Notes under the pieces: generated by a model
Told to the model about the DNA's origin: nothing
The model's input: the letters and a program-made list of their open reading frames with translations, nothing else
Databases searched by the model: none
NCBI RefSeq assembly: GCF_001189245.1
Contig: NZ_LFIQ01000105.1
Location: 177,620 to 241,619, forward strand
Origin: Bradyrhizobium pachyrhizi
GTDB lineage: Bacteria > Pseudomonadota > Alphaproteobacteria > Rhizobiales > Xanthobacteraceae
Direction of reading: 5' to 3'
DNA length: 64,000 bases
Translations under genes and position numbers: made by a program
Shown here: in pieces, positions 16,882 to 26,295 of the stretch
Position numbering within the stretch: position 1 is the first letter of the stretch
Layout: every line of letters begins with the position of its first letter

Positions 16882-18993
16882 TCAGGCCCCTCCCCAATAG
16901 GACTTGTGCGCTTCCCAGGTCGGGTCGGCGTCCTGCAGGCGGATGCGGCCGATGCGGTTGTTCTCCAAGCCCCCGATATAGAGATAGCCCTTGTGTTCAC
17001 GGACCGACGTGATGGTCGGATGCGAAAGCCCGCCTGGATCCCAGAGCGATTCCGTCACCGCGCCGTTGTCGTCGAACTTGACCACGCAGCCGTAGTTGAT
17101 GCCCGGACACAGCCACTCGTCCGGCGGGATCTGCTTGACCATGCGGGTGCGGAAAACAGGGTTGCGCATCGCAATGTCGTAGACCGGCGTACGCAGGCCG
17201 ACAAAGGCGAGCCAGTACTTGCCGTCGGAGGCGCGGTTGATGTTGTCGCAATAGCCCGGAAGGTTGTCGATCAGGATTTCGCTGGTGCCCGCCTTCGGGC
17301 CGGCGATCCAGAAGCGGTTGATCTGGCATAGCCAGGTGCTCGCCCACAGCACCGACTGACCGTCATGCGAAATGCAGATGCCGTTCGGGAACGTCAGGTT
17401 CTTGAGGACCGTCCTGGTGGTGCCGGTCTTCGGATCGTGGCAGATCAGCCGGCCGTTGCCGCGCCCCTCGAAGCCGTCGAGCGCCCAGTCGGTCAGTTCA
17501 TAGCGGGTTGAGGCCTCGCTGAAATAGATCTTGCCGTCCGGCGCGACGTCGAGATCGTCAGCGAGATAGAGCCGCGAGTCGTCCTTGAGGCGCGTACGCG
17601 TGCGCGTGGTGCGGTCGGTGACCTTGAAGACCGAGCGATCGGGCTTCACGCCGTAAACGCCCATGCCCGCGATGCACACAAGGAGGTTCTGATCCCGATC
17701 GAACGCCAACCCGAGCGGCCGGCCGCCGATGCGTGCGAACTCCTCGCGCACGGTATAGTCAGGCGCGAGAAAGCGGATGATCGAGCCGTTGCGGTTGACG
17801 GTGTAGAGGTTGTCCTTGCGGTCAAGGATGATGTCTTCCGGGCCCTCGATCATGTTGAGCGCGATCGCTTCCGCGTTCTTCAGGCGATCGTTCTCCGCGA
17901 ACGGCGTGCCGCTGCCCCGCTCGACCGACGGCGGCGGCTCGAAATCAACCCAGCTTGGGGTGACATAGACCTTTTGCAGCACCTTACCCTTGTTCTTGAC
18001 CCACTTCACGTTGAATCCGACCGCAAGCAGCAGGATGATGCCGATGATGGCGGTCGTCAGGTTGCCGGAGATGCCGAGCCGGACCATGCCGCTGGTGAGC
18101 ATGAAGATGATCGCCGCGCCCATGACGGCGCGCGCGATGGTGCCGCGGCCGCCGGCCAGGCTGATGCCGCCGAGAACCACCGCGGCCAGCGCGTTGATCT
18201 CCCAGCCGACGCCGGTGTCGGTGCCCGAGCTGCTCTGCCGCGCGGCATAGAGGATTCCCGCGAGCGCCGCGATCGCGCCCGACATCACATAGGCCGAGAA
18301 CAGCACGCGCTTGACGTTGACGCCGGCGTGGCGGGCCGCCTTGCGGCTCGACCCGACCGCCATGATGTGGACGCCGGGCTTGATGCGGGTGAGGAAGAAG
18401 TGGGTTCCGACCGCAAGCAGGATCAGCACCAGCATATTGAAGGGAATGCCGAGAACCCTCCCCGATCCCATGAAGTCCCAGGTACTGGACCCGCTGTCGA
18501 TGCTCGCGAGCTCGTTCGTGAACGCGACCGTCACCTTGTTGTAGGCGGCGCGGACAATGATGAGGACGACGAGCGTCGTCAGGAACGGCCGGGTCTTGCC
18601 GTAGGCAATCAGGCCGCCGTTGATCGCGCCCATCGCCGCGCCGAACAGGACGACAAGCACGATGGTCACCGGCAGCGGCAGCCCGAGGATGAGATACAGA
18701 TAGAGCGCGAGGAAGTTCGACATCGCGAACACCGCGCCGACCGACAGGTCGATGCCGCCCGACAGCACGGAGAAGGCCATCGCGACCGCGACCATCCCCT
18801 GCTCCGCGAAATTCCGCATCAGTTCCTGCAGGCTGCCCGCCGTCAGGTAGCGCGGGATCATGATGGCGAAGGCCAGGAAAACCGCGATCGTCAGCGTGAA
18901 TGGAATGATCGGCTCCATCCAGCGCTTCTCAAGCAGTTCGCCCAGGAACAACTGGGGCGAGTGGCGGTGCCAGGCTCGTTGCAGGCTCTTCAT
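16882..18993 (-). CDS. ABC importer permease fused to an SMP-30-like beta-propeller
   Basis: 703 residues from ATG 18993 (GGAG upstream; the TTG codon before it is also possible). Residues 1 to about 340 are an RbsC-type permease with the family hallmarks SGGIDLSVGAVFAMS (78-92) and GGISLAGGRGTI (275-286) and 8-10 membrane segments. After a linker (about 341-380) comes a full SMP-30/strictosidine-synthase-like propeller to the end (GPEDIILDRKDNLYTVNRNG; DDLDVAPDGKIYFSEASTRY; FPNGICISHDGQSVLWAST). The open frame is unbroken, so this is one polypeptide unless there is a sequencing error. The C-terminus of such permeases normally faces the cytosol, so the propeller may act on the substrate as it enters. 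Confidence 0.88.
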   Translation of the reverse strand: MKSLQRAWHRHSPQLFLGELLEKRWMEPIIPFTLTIAVFLAFAIMIPRYLTAGSLQELMRNFAEQGMVAVAMAFSVLSGGIDLSVGAVFAMSNFLALYLYLILGLPLPVTIVLVVLFGAAMGAINGGLIAYGKTRPFLTTLVVLIIVRAAYNKVTVAFTNELASIDSGSSTWDFMGSGRVLGIPFNMLVLILLAVGTHFFLTRIKPGVHIMAVGSSRKAARHAGVNVKRVLFSAYVMSGAIAALAGILYAARQSSSGTDTGVGWEINALAAVVLGGISLAGGRGTIARAVMGAAIIFMLTSGMVRLGISGNLTTAIIGIILLLAVGFNVKWVKNKGKVLQKVYVTPSWVDFEPPPSVERGSGTPFAENDRLKNAEAIALNMIEGPEDIILDRKDNLYTVNRNGSIIRFLAPDYTVREEFARIGGRPLGLAFDRDQNLLVCIAGMGVYGVKPDRSVFKVTDRTTRTRTRLKDDSRLYLADDLDVAPDGKIYFSEASTRYELTDWALDGFEGRGNGRLICHDPKTGTTRTVLKNLTFPNGICISHDGQSVLWASTWLCQINRFWIAGPKAGTSEILIDNLPGYCDNINRASDGKYWLAFVGLRTPVYDIAMRNPVFRTRMVKQIPPDEWLCPGINYGCVVKFDDNGAVTESLWDPGGLSHPTITSVREHKGYLYIGGLENNRIGRIRLQDADPTWEAHKSYWGGA

Positions 18994-19107
18994 CAACAGA
19001 CTCCGGCGGGCTCGGCGCGGAGCGGCCGAACGGCGGGACGACGCAGGGGATTGGGATCGACAGCTCCGGCTTGCCCGCGCCGCGGTGGGCGCGGGCGCCG
19101 AAACGAC

Positions 19108-20130
19108 TTACTTCGCGCCCTTCGGGATGCTGAAGCAGTACATGCGATCATCCTTCGACTTCACCCAGGCGGGGGTCGTGTAATAGGCGATGTTCTTCGC
19201 GCCCGGCTTGTCGCCGCTCTGCAACAGCGCAATCACCGCGTCGGCGATGGTCTGGCCCTGCACGTCGGCGCGATACGACAGGTTCGCGGAGAACGCGCCT
19301 TGCTCGAGCAGATCGCAATCCGCAGGCTGGCCGTCGCTGGCGACGAACACCTTCACCTTGTCACCCATGTTGGCGGCCTTGATCGCCTGCGCCGCGCCCG
19401 CGGTTTGCGGTCCCCAGACGCTGAGGATCCCGCACAGCTTGGGATGCTGCTGCAACACGGTGGTCGTGATATCGCCGGCCTTGTTGGCGTCCCAGCTTGT
19501 CGGCTGCGACGACACGACCTTGATCGACGGGTCGGTCTTGAACACCTCCATCGCGCCATTCTTCATGTCGAGCGAATAGGCCGCGGTCGCCTCGCCTTCA
19601 AGGATCGCAACCTCGCCGGAGCCCTTGCCGCCGCCACACTGATTGATGACCTCGCGCGCGATCTTGGTGCCGAGATCCTTGGCATCGACGCCGACATAGG
19701 CATCGGTCAGGGTATTCGACGCCATGTTGACCTGCACGACATAGATGCCGGCGTCCATCGCACGCTTGAGCTCCTTGGCGAGCAGCGTGACGTTCGGATT
19801 TTGCACCACGATCACGTCGGGCTTGTCGTTGATGTAGTCGCTGACGGTCTGAAGCTGGATGTCGGACTTCATGTTGGCGTCGCGGGTGACGAGCTTGATG
19901 CCGTAATCGTCGAAACGATCCTTCATCACGCGCGTCCATTCGGATTCCAGAACGCCCATCCAGACCGGCGACCAGGCCACGGTCTTGCCCTTGAGCGACT
20001 TGTCGAACTTCTCGCGCAGCTGGTCGCGCGGTCCGGCCGCCTGCGATGGGGCCGCCACCAGTGCGGCGGTTGCCACCATCGCGGCCAGTCCGATGCCGGC
20101 GAACGCCCTTCTGTGCACAGCTTTCGTCAT
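19108..20130 (-). CDS. Sugar-type ABC transporter substrate-binding protein
   Basis: 340 residues from ATG 20130 with GGGGAGGA upstream. Signal peptide to about residue 32 (GLAAMVATAALVAAPSQAA). The mature protein is a periplasmic-binding-protein type 1 fold of the RbsB group: NDKPDVIVVQNPNVTLLAKELKRAMDAG, then DLGTKIAREVINQ and GQTIADAVIALLQ. Three or more cysteines (INQCGG, PKLCGI, PADCDL, MYCFS) are unusual for the group and could form disulfides. Ligand unknown; the propeller proteins suggest a sugar, sugar acid or lactone. Confidence 0.92.
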   Translation of the reverse strand: MTKAVHRRAFAGIGLAAMVATAALVAAPSQAAGPRDQLREKFDKSLKGKTVAWSPVWMGVLESEWTRVMKDRFDDYGIKLVTRDANMKSDIQLQTVSDYINDKPDVIVVQNPNVTLLAKELKRAMDAGIYVVQVNMASNTLTDAYVGVDAKDLGTKIAREVINQCGGGKGSGEVAILEGEATAAYSLDMKNGAMEVFKTDPSIKVVSSQPTSWDANKAGDITTTVLQQHPKLCGILSVWGPQTAGAAQAIKAANMGDKVKVFVASDGQPADCDLLEQGAFSANLSYRADVQGQTIADAVIALLQSGDKPGAKNIAYYTTPAWVKSKDDRMYCFSIPKGAK

Positions 20131-20189
20131 GTCAATTCCTCCCCTGTTATGTCGGCCGACTGTTGCGGCCCGTTGGTTGATACAGAGCT

Positions 20190-21176
20190 TTAATCGCCCT
20201 GCTTCGACGTCTCCTCGTCGCGCGGATGCAGCCGGGAATCGAGCAGGATCGCGATCAGCAGCACGACTCCCTTGACGATGTTCTGGGTCTGCACGTCCAT
20301 GTCCATGATGGTCATGCCGTTCAGCAGCACGCCGATCAGCAATGTTCCGGCGATGACGCTCATCACGTTGCCGCGGCCGCCGACGAGGCTGACGCCGCCG
20401 AGCACCACAACCATGATGACGTCGAAAATGATCGTCGATTCCGCGACCTGGAGATGCATCAGCGCCGTCTGCGCGACCATCACGACACCGCCGACATACC
20501 CGATCGCGGCGCATAGCGCGTACTCGATCATGGTCAGCGGGCGGGTCGGCAGACCGGTCTGACGCGCGGCGTCGGGATTGTCGCCATGGGCATAGACGAA
20601 GCGCCCGATCACGGTGCGCGACAGGAAAAGATGCACCACGACCGCGGTGGCCGCGAAGATCAGGATCGAGATCGGAACGCCGCCCCAGATGTTCCCGCCG
20701 AGCCGCAGGAATTCGTCATGCCCCTTGGAAAGATAGACGACATAGTGCTGCACCGCTGTGGTGCGCACGATCCCCAGCACCGCCAGGCTCGACGCCAGCG
20801 TCGTCAACAGCGGCGGCATCTCGATCACCGAGATCAGAAACCCGTTCAGGATGCCGATGGCGAACGCCATCACGAAGCCGATCAGCAGCGCGATCGGCGT
20901 CGCGTAGCCCGAGTTCATCAGGATGATCGCGATCGCGGTCGAAGCGGCAAAGGAGGCGACTTGCGACAGATCGAGTCCACGTCCGATCACGACGACCGCC
21001 ATGCCGAGCGCGAGAATGCCGAGTATCGAAATGTTGCGCGCCAGCGCGAACACATTGCCCAGCGTCAGGAAGCCCTTCAGGAAGATCGAAAAAATGACGA
21101 TCAGGACCGCGCACATCACCAGCACGGCCGTCGTCTGCGTCAATTTCGCCCCGCGCGCGCCCGAACTGCCGGTCAC
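20190..21176 (-). CDS. ABC importer permease (RbsC type)
   Basis: 328 residues from GTG 21176, GGGAGGA upstream. RbsC-like membrane protein with VVVIGRGLDLSQVASFAAS and GGVSLVGGRGNVMSVIAG hallmarks and about 10 membrane helices. It is the first gene of the leftward importer unit and would pair with the permease half of the 703-residue fusion protein as a heterodimer. 59 bases separate it from the binding-protein gene. Confidence 0.92.
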   Translation of the reverse strand: MTGSSGARGAKLTQTTAVLVMCAVLIVIFSIFLKGFLTLGNVFALARNISILGILALGMAVVVIGRGLDLSQVASFAASTAIAIILMNSGYATPIALLIGFVMAFAIGILNGFLISVIEMPPLLTTLASSLAVLGIVRTTAVQHYVVYLSKGHDEFLRLGGNIWGGVPISILIFAATAVVVHLFLSRTVIGRFVYAHGDNPDAARQTGLPTRPLTMIEYALCAAIGYVGGVVMVAQTALMHLQVAESTIIFDVIMVVVLGGVSLVGGRGNVMSVIAGTLLIGVLLNGMTIMDMDVQTQNIVKGVVLLIAILLDSRLHPRDEETSKQGD

Positions 21177-21223
21177 CGGGTCCTCCCAGGATTGATTTTA
21201 TTGTGGGTCGAAATTGAACAGAA

Positions 21224-21260
21224 TGTATCCAGAAGTCAATCTCCGTATCCAAGATTTGGA
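21224..21260. promoter_or_regulatory. Candidate operator: repeated GTATCCA boxes and a TCCAA-GAT-TTGGA palindrome
   Basis: 48-84 bases upstream of the importer operon start. GTATCCA occurs at 21225-21231 and again at 21245-21251, exactly 20 bases apart (two helix turns); the second copy runs into a perfect palindrome TCCAA-GAT-TTGGA at 21248-21260. An inverted copy TGGATACA lies at 21408-21415 in the same gene-free stretch. Best guess is the binding site of the GntR/FCD regulator of this unit. The rest of 21177-21646, about 470 bases, shows no supported gene. Confidence 0.45.
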
Positions 21261-21646
21261 CAGCAACCAGTTCGACCCAAGGATGCGCTTACACCTGAAC
21301 ATCAATTAACTATTTGCAAATACTTAGATATACGCACAATCGGCTGCGCCCAATCGAAGCGCACTTTCCTCAGTTTGATCAGCTTCTTGAAGCCGACGCG
21401 TCGATATTGGATACATTTAGGCCTGAGTGCTTGCCGCCTGAGGTCGACTGGGCCTCACAGCGCCATCAGCCGTGGCGAGGGACGAACCGACGACGTAGCG
21501 GCGGTCGCTTCCTGGCCAAGGCCTAAAGATCGTGGCGAAAGAGAATGCCGCGACCGCGCGTTGACGCCGTCTTCCCATCGAAGCCGCGCCAGGTGGAAAC
21601 CCGAGTGACCTGACGGCCGGTTTAAATTCAGTCTCGGCGCGCCCAT

Positions 21647-22267
21647 ATGCGTGACAGGTTCGCAAACACTGACGGCACCAGATTGTCCGAGCAATTGTCG
21701 ATGTTCGATGGGCCCGCCGCAGGACCGGCGGGTCTGCACTACGCGCCGGATTTCATGTCCAAAGCGACCGAGGGCGAACTCATCAGCCACATCCGGGCAC
21801 TTCCGCTTGCCCCCTTCCAGTTCGGACAGTTCGAAGGCAAGCGCCGCGTGGCTTCGTTCGGTTTCCGGTACGACTATGGGTCGCGCCGACTGGAATGTGC
21901 CGAACCGATCCCCTCCTGGTTAAGCGGCATCGTCGCTGCGATCCAATCCTTCGGCGGCGCGTCGACCGAGATCGGGCAGATCCTGTGCACCGAGTATGAT
22001 CGCGGCGTCGGTATCGGCTGGCACCGCGACAAGCCGCATTTCGACAGGATTGTCGGACTGTCCCTGGGATCCGCATGCAAGTTCCGCTTCCGACGCCGGA
22101 CGGAAAGCGGATGGGAGCGGTTCACGCTCGATGCGGCGCCCCGATCGCTCTATCTGATGACCGGTGATGCACGGCAGATATGGGAGCACAGCATTCCGCC
22201 GGTCGAGGCCCCCAGATATTCGATCACCTTTCGAACCATGGCGCGGGGCGCCAAAGCGTCGCGATGA
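21647..22267 (+). CDS. alkB: AlkB-family 2-oxoglutarate/Fe(II) dioxygenase
   Basis: 206 residues. Direct reversal of alkylation damage in DNA (or RNA) by oxidative demethylation. The iron and 2-oxoglutarate ligands are present: HxD at H126/D128 in GIGWHRDKPHFD, distal H181 in WEHSIPP, and R190/R196 in RYSITFRT. Shorter than E. coli AlkB and closer to the alphaproteobacterial and ALKBH-like group that starts near QLSMFDG; translation might start at that ATG. Stand-alone gene; no ada neighbour and no SOS box seen. Confidence 0.88.
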   Translation: MRDRFANTDGTRLSEQLSMFDGPAAGPAGLHYAPDFMSKATEGELISHIRALPLAPFQFGQFEGKRRVASFGFRYDYGSRRLECAEPIPSWLSGIVAAIQSFGGASTEIGQILCTEYDRGVGIGWHRDKPHFDRIVGLSLGSACKFRFRRRTESGWERFTLDAAPRSLYLMTGDARQIWEHSIPPVEAPRYSITFRTMARGAKASR

Positions 22268-22394
22268 CCTTGGATTGCCGGTTCAACCGCGTATCGCCGC
22301 ATCAACCCCGATCGAGCGCTACTTCGATCCGACCGGAAGACGCAATCATGAACGGAAGGTGCGACCAACGCCGCGCGAATGGTTGATGGGACGG

Positions 22395-22423
22395 GGCGGA
22401 CGAGCTTGGGAAGTTCGTCCGCC
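22395..22423. terminator. Strong hairpin between convergent alkB and gapR
   Basis: Arms GGCGGACGA (22395-22403) and TCGTCCGCC (22415-22423) pair perfectly; inside them CTT/AAG pair across a GGG loop with one G-U, giving a stem of about 13 pairs. Lies between the two convergent stops. No clear T-tract on either side, so Rho-independent termination is likely but not certain. Confidence 0.55.
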
Positions 22424-22473
22424 GAGAGATCGCGCGCCCCCGGATGTCGATCGCGGGGAACGCATCGGGCGTC

Positions 22474-22746
22474 TCACGCCGCTTTCGCAGCAGCCTTGTC
22501 GGCCGGTGCCGTTTCCATCGCGCGCATATAGAGATCGAGCAGCGATTCGCGCTCGTCGCGCTCATCCTGATCCTGCTTTCGCAGTTTGACGATCTCCTTG
22601 AGGATCTTCACGTCGAAACCCTCACCCTTGGCTTCCGAAAACACTTCCTTCTTTTGCTCGTTCAGTTCCTGCAGTTCAGCATCCAGATTCTCGATCCGCT
22701 CGATGAAGGAACGAATTTTTCCGCCGGGAATGGTGATGTCAGACAT
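22474..22746 (-). CDS. gapR: GapR-family (DUF2312) DNA-binding protein
   Basis: 90 residues, all helical. Matches the GapR/DUF2312 family: KIRSFIERIENLDAELQELNEQKKEVFSEAKGEGFD followed by KILKEIVKLRKQD and the acidic stretch QDERDERE. In Caulobacter GapR is an essential nucleoid protein that embraces overtwisted DNA ahead of replication and transcription. The short alanine/lysine tail is typical. Monocistronic, convergent with alkB. Confidence 0.9.
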   Translation of the reverse strand: MSDITIPGGKIRSFIERIENLDAELQELNEQKKEVFSEAKGEGFDVKILKEIVKLRKQDQDERDERESLLDLYMRAMETAPADKAAAKAA

Positions 22747-22854
22747 GGTGCCTCTTTGTTGAATGAGGCGGTGAAAATGAAAGCAAAGTGATAACCAATG
22801 TCTTAAGCTTCATCGATCCTGTAGCGCATCTACCCCGCGACTTGCCGCGGTATT

Positions 22855-23466
22855 TCAGATCGCGATCCAGCTGATCACGGCCGCGGCCGACGTCCAGAGC
22901 GTCCATCCAAGGCCAAGCAGGGACATCACCGCGGCCGCCATTGCCACGGCCAACAGCAGACCATCTTGCTGCAGGTAAGCGATCGCGATCAGGACGACCA
23001 CAATCCCGGGAATGACGTTGACCAGAGGCAGGGGCCAGCCCGCCAACAGACCCAACAGGAACACGACCAGCCCAACAAGCCGGTCAGTCACGTCATGGCG
23101 CGCGTTCCAGCGCGGCCGGCTGATGTTCTCGATCGCGCGCAGCAGCGGACCCGCCCTGACGGTGAAGCGCTTGAATCGCTTGAAGTCGAACGGCCGCTTC
23201 GACAGGAAGCGGGGAAAAGATGGAGCACTGTGCCCCAACATCATCTCGACCGCCGGAAACAGGAGGGCCAGCGTCGCAATTGTGGCCACGCCGGGGACGA
23301 TCACAAGCAGCCCCAGCAACAGCAGGAGCAGCCCGAACGAGCGCCTGTCCAGATGGCTGAGGAGCCATTCGAGGTCGATGGGGCCGTCAGGTGCTTGCGC
23401 GACGAGTTCTTCGAGGAGTTGGGAAGTACGGGTAGGCGCTGAGGGGGGAACGGGCAAATGAAGCAT
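22855..23466 (-). CDS. exoD: ExoD-family exopolysaccharide synthesis protein
   Basis: 203 residues from ATG 23466. Membrane protein with four or five helices. The N-terminal cytosolic part (LLEELVAQAPDGPIDLEWLLSHLDRRSFGLLLLLLGL) and the VPGVATIATLALLFPAVEMMLGHSAPSFP loop are typical of ExoD (PF06055). In Sinorhizobium exoD affects exopolysaccharide production and tolerance of alkaline conditions. Divergent from the 176-residue membrane protein gene, 66 bases away. Confidence 0.85.
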   Translation of the reverse strand: MLHLPVPPSAPTRTSQLLEELVAQAPDGPIDLEWLLSHLDRRSFGLLLLLLGLLVIVPGVATIATLALLFPAVEMMLGHSAPSFPRFLSKRPFDFKRFKRFTVRAGPLLRAIENISRPRWNARHDVTDRLVGLVVFLLGLLAGWPLPLVNVIPGIVVVLIAIAYLQQDGLLLAVAMAAAVMSLLGLGWTLWTSAAAVISWIAI

Positions 23467-23532
23467 TACCCGGTAACATGGTCGAACTCCGTATCGATTG
23501 CAACGAATGCCAGAGGCGCCTAGGAAGCATTG

Positions 23533-24063
23533 ATGGACAACGATTCCGACCAGGCGTGGCACGGCCATGCGCCGAACAGCCCCCTGCCCGCCGGTCGCCG
23601 CCGCTGGCCGTGGTTTCTTCTGATCGTCGTCGTCGCCCTTGTCGGCGCCGGCAGCGTCTACGCTTGGCCCGAAGTCGCGGCATTGGTCCCCGCCATAAGC
23701 CACGAATCGTCCGGCGGAGCGATGACGACGAGCGACAAGGAGGCGTTGCCAACTCTCCTCGCGGCCCAACAGAAGCTCGAGGAAGACCTCGCCGCACTCG
23801 ATCGGTCGGTAGCCGACGGCCAGGCGCAGTTGAAGGCCATTACCGACCAGTTGGCGGTCCTGACCTCGAAGGTCGAAGAGTTGCAGCATCTGCCCTCGCC
23901 GGCAGCGCCGCCGCCACCTGTTACGGCCGAGGTGCCGCGTGCCCCGATAGCGCCAACTACCCCGCAGCCGAGAAAACCGCCGCCTCGGGCCGCCAAGCCT
24001 TCGGGTCCCATTTCGATTGGCGGCGCACCGCTCAATGTCGCGCCCGGCGGCATGGCCCGTTGA
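23533..24063 (+). CDS. Single-span membrane protein with coiled coil and proline-rich tail
   Basis: 176 residues from ATG 23533. One membrane helix (PWFLLIVVVALVGAGSVYAW, about 26-45), a periplasmic coiled coil (EALPTLLAAQQKLEEDLAALDRSV ... ITDQLAVLTSKVEELQ, about 68-118) and a proline/alanine-rich end. No known domain. Its stop is 8 bases before the VanZ-like gene, so they probably form a pair. Confidence 0.7.
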   Translation: MDNDSDQAWHGHAPNSPLPAGRRRWPWFLLIVVVALVGAGSVYAWPEVAALVPAISHESSGGAMTTSDKEALPTLLAAQQKLEEDLAALDRSVADGQAQLKAITDQLAVLTSKVEELQHLPSPAAPPPPVTAEVPRAPIAPTTPQPRKPPPRAAKPSGPISIGGAPLNVAPGGMAR

Positions 24064-24071
24064 GCTCAGAA

Positions 24072-24434
24072 ATGCCCCAAACCGTATTCCGATATTTGGC
24101 TTGGGGTTTGATCCTGGGCCTCTTCATCGTCACCGATACAACGCTGGCATTTCGTCCCCACACGTTGATATCGCCAAACGCCGATCGCTTTGCGGCGCTC
24201 TTCATTGTCGGAGCCGTCTTTTCGCTCGCCTATCCGAAGCATGTCCTGCCAATCCTGCTGGCACTGCTTGCCGTCATTGTCGGCTTCGAACTCATTCAAA
24301 AGCTGCTCGCCGGCAGGCATGGCTACATAAAAGACATATTCGTCAAAGGCGCCGGCTGCTGCGCAGGCGTTGTCGCCGCCACTGCCCTGAGACGCGCGCT
24401 TTCAGCAATGTCCAAGCCGACAGGTACCTCCTGA
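24072..24434 (+). CDS. VanZ-like small membrane protein
   Basis: 120 residues from ATG 24072. Three or four membrane helices. The segment LISPNADRFAALFIVGAVFSLAYPKH resembles the core of VanZ-like proteins (YPK..DK.xHfxaf..l). Function unknown. Follows the coiled-coil membrane protein gene by 8 bases. Confidence 0.65.
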   Translation: MPQTVFRYLAWGLILGLFIVTDTTLAFRPHTLISPNADRFAALFIVGAVFSLAYPKHVLPILLALLAVIVGFELIQKLLAGRHGYIKDIFVKGAGCCAGVVAATALRRALSAMSKPTGTS

Positions 24435-24460
24435 CGTCCTGCGCCGCCCTCCTATGGAGC

Positions 24461-25348
24461 TCAGGCAGCGGCAACCTCGTGGCCTGCCATGACCTCCAGC
24501 GCTCTCAGAATAGCGGAATGGTCCCAGCTCTTGCCGCCGAGGGCGGTACAGGCGTTGAACAGCTGCTGGGCGGCGGCAGTGCCTGGCAGCGACAAGCCGA
24601 GCGCGCGCGCGCCTTCCAGCGCGAGGTTGAGATCCTTCTGATGCAGCTCAATGCGGAAGCCCGGATCAAAATTGCGCTTCAGCATGCGATCGCCATGCAC
24701 TTCAAGGATCCGGGACGACGCAAAGCCACCCATCAACGCCTGGCGCACCAGCGCGGGGTCGGCCCCCGCCTTGGAGGCGAACAGCAACGCCTCGCTCACC
24801 GCCTCTATGGTCAGCGCCACGATGATCTGGTTCGCAACCTTGGTGGTCTGGCCGTCGCCATTGCCGCCGACATGCGTGACATTCTTCCCCATCGTTTCAA
24901 ACAGGGGCTTCATCGCATTGAACGCGCGCTCCCGCCCGCCAACCATGATAGTCAGGCTGGCCGCCTTTGCGCCAACTTCGCCGCCGGAGACCGGCGCGTC
25001 GAGATAGTCGGCCCCGAGCGCATCGATCCAGCGTGCAAACTCCTTCGTCGCCAGCGGAGAGATCGAGCTCATATCCGTCACGATCATGCCTTTGGAGATA
25101 CCCTCCGCGACGCCGCCTTGACCGAACAGCACGGCTTCGACATGCGGAGTGTCCGGTACCATGATGATCACGGCGTCCGCTTCCTGCGCCACCTGCCTGG
25201 CAGACTCGCAAGCGATGCCGCCGGCCGCGATCAACTCGGGCGCAACAGGTACGACGTCGTGCAGGAACAGACGATAGCCGGCAGCCAGGAGGTGGCCGGC
25301 CATCGGACGTCCCATAGTGCCAAGTCCGATGAATCCGATGTCTTTCAT
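24461..25348 (-). CDS. glxR: Tartronate semialdehyde reductase (2-hydroxy-3-oxopropionate reductase)
   Basis: 295 residues. Reduces tartronate semialdehyde to D-glycerate with NAD(P)H. Beta-hydroxyacid dehydrogenase family: Rossmann motif GFIGLGTMGRPMAGHL (residues 5-20), substrate loop DAPVSGGEVGA, and catalytic lysine K170 in GNGDGQTTKVANQ. Length and motifs match GarR/GlxR. Third gene of gcl-hyi-glxR; the neighbours settle the substrate better than the sequence alone, since 3-hydroxyisobutyrate dehydrogenases look alike. Confidence 0.9.
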   Translation of the reverse strand: MKDIGFIGLGTMGRPMAGHLLAAGYRLFLHDVVPVAPELIAAGGIACESARQVAQEADAVIIMVPDTPHVEAVLFGQGGVAEGISKGMIVTDMSSISPLATKEFARWIDALGADYLDAPVSGGEVGAKAASLTIMVGGRERAFNAMKPLFETMGKNVTHVGGNGDGQTTKVANQIIVALTIEAVSEALLFASKAGADPALVRQALMGGFASSRILEVHGDRMLKRNFDPGFRIELHQKDLNLALEGARALGLSLPGTAAAQQLFNACTALGGKSWDHSAILRALEVMAGHEVAAA

Positions 25349-25441
25349 TGTCGTTGCTCCCTGTCAGCCGGGTGAAGGCGTTTTTCCGGCGAGCGACTCT
25401 CGGCTCGCGTGAAGAAAACGCGTCAAATAAAATTCCAGAGC

Positions 25442-25466
25442 TCCGTCCCGATTCAATCGGAACGGA
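25442..25466 (-). terminator. Hairpin with T-rich 3' side between hyi and glxR
   Basis: In the leftward sense TCCGTTCCGAT, loop TGA, then ATCGGGACGGA: 11 pairs with one mismatch. It is followed by GCTCTGGAATTTTATTTG, which is T-rich but not a clean run. Sits in the 125-base gap between hyi and glxR, so it may lower readthrough into glxR or stabilise the upstream message. Confidence 0.45.
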
Positions 25467-25473
25467 AAAACCT

Positions 25474-26259
<786 letters not shown>

Positions 26260-26295
26260 GGGTCGTATCTCCGCTTGAAGCGCTGAAAGATGTCG

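Noticed and set aside
17974..20193. Open frame of 739 codons on the + strand, antisense to the importer genes
   Set aside because: Rich in Arg, His, Asp and Gln with no domain, and fully opposite well-supported permease and binding-protein genes; a GC-rich shadow frame.
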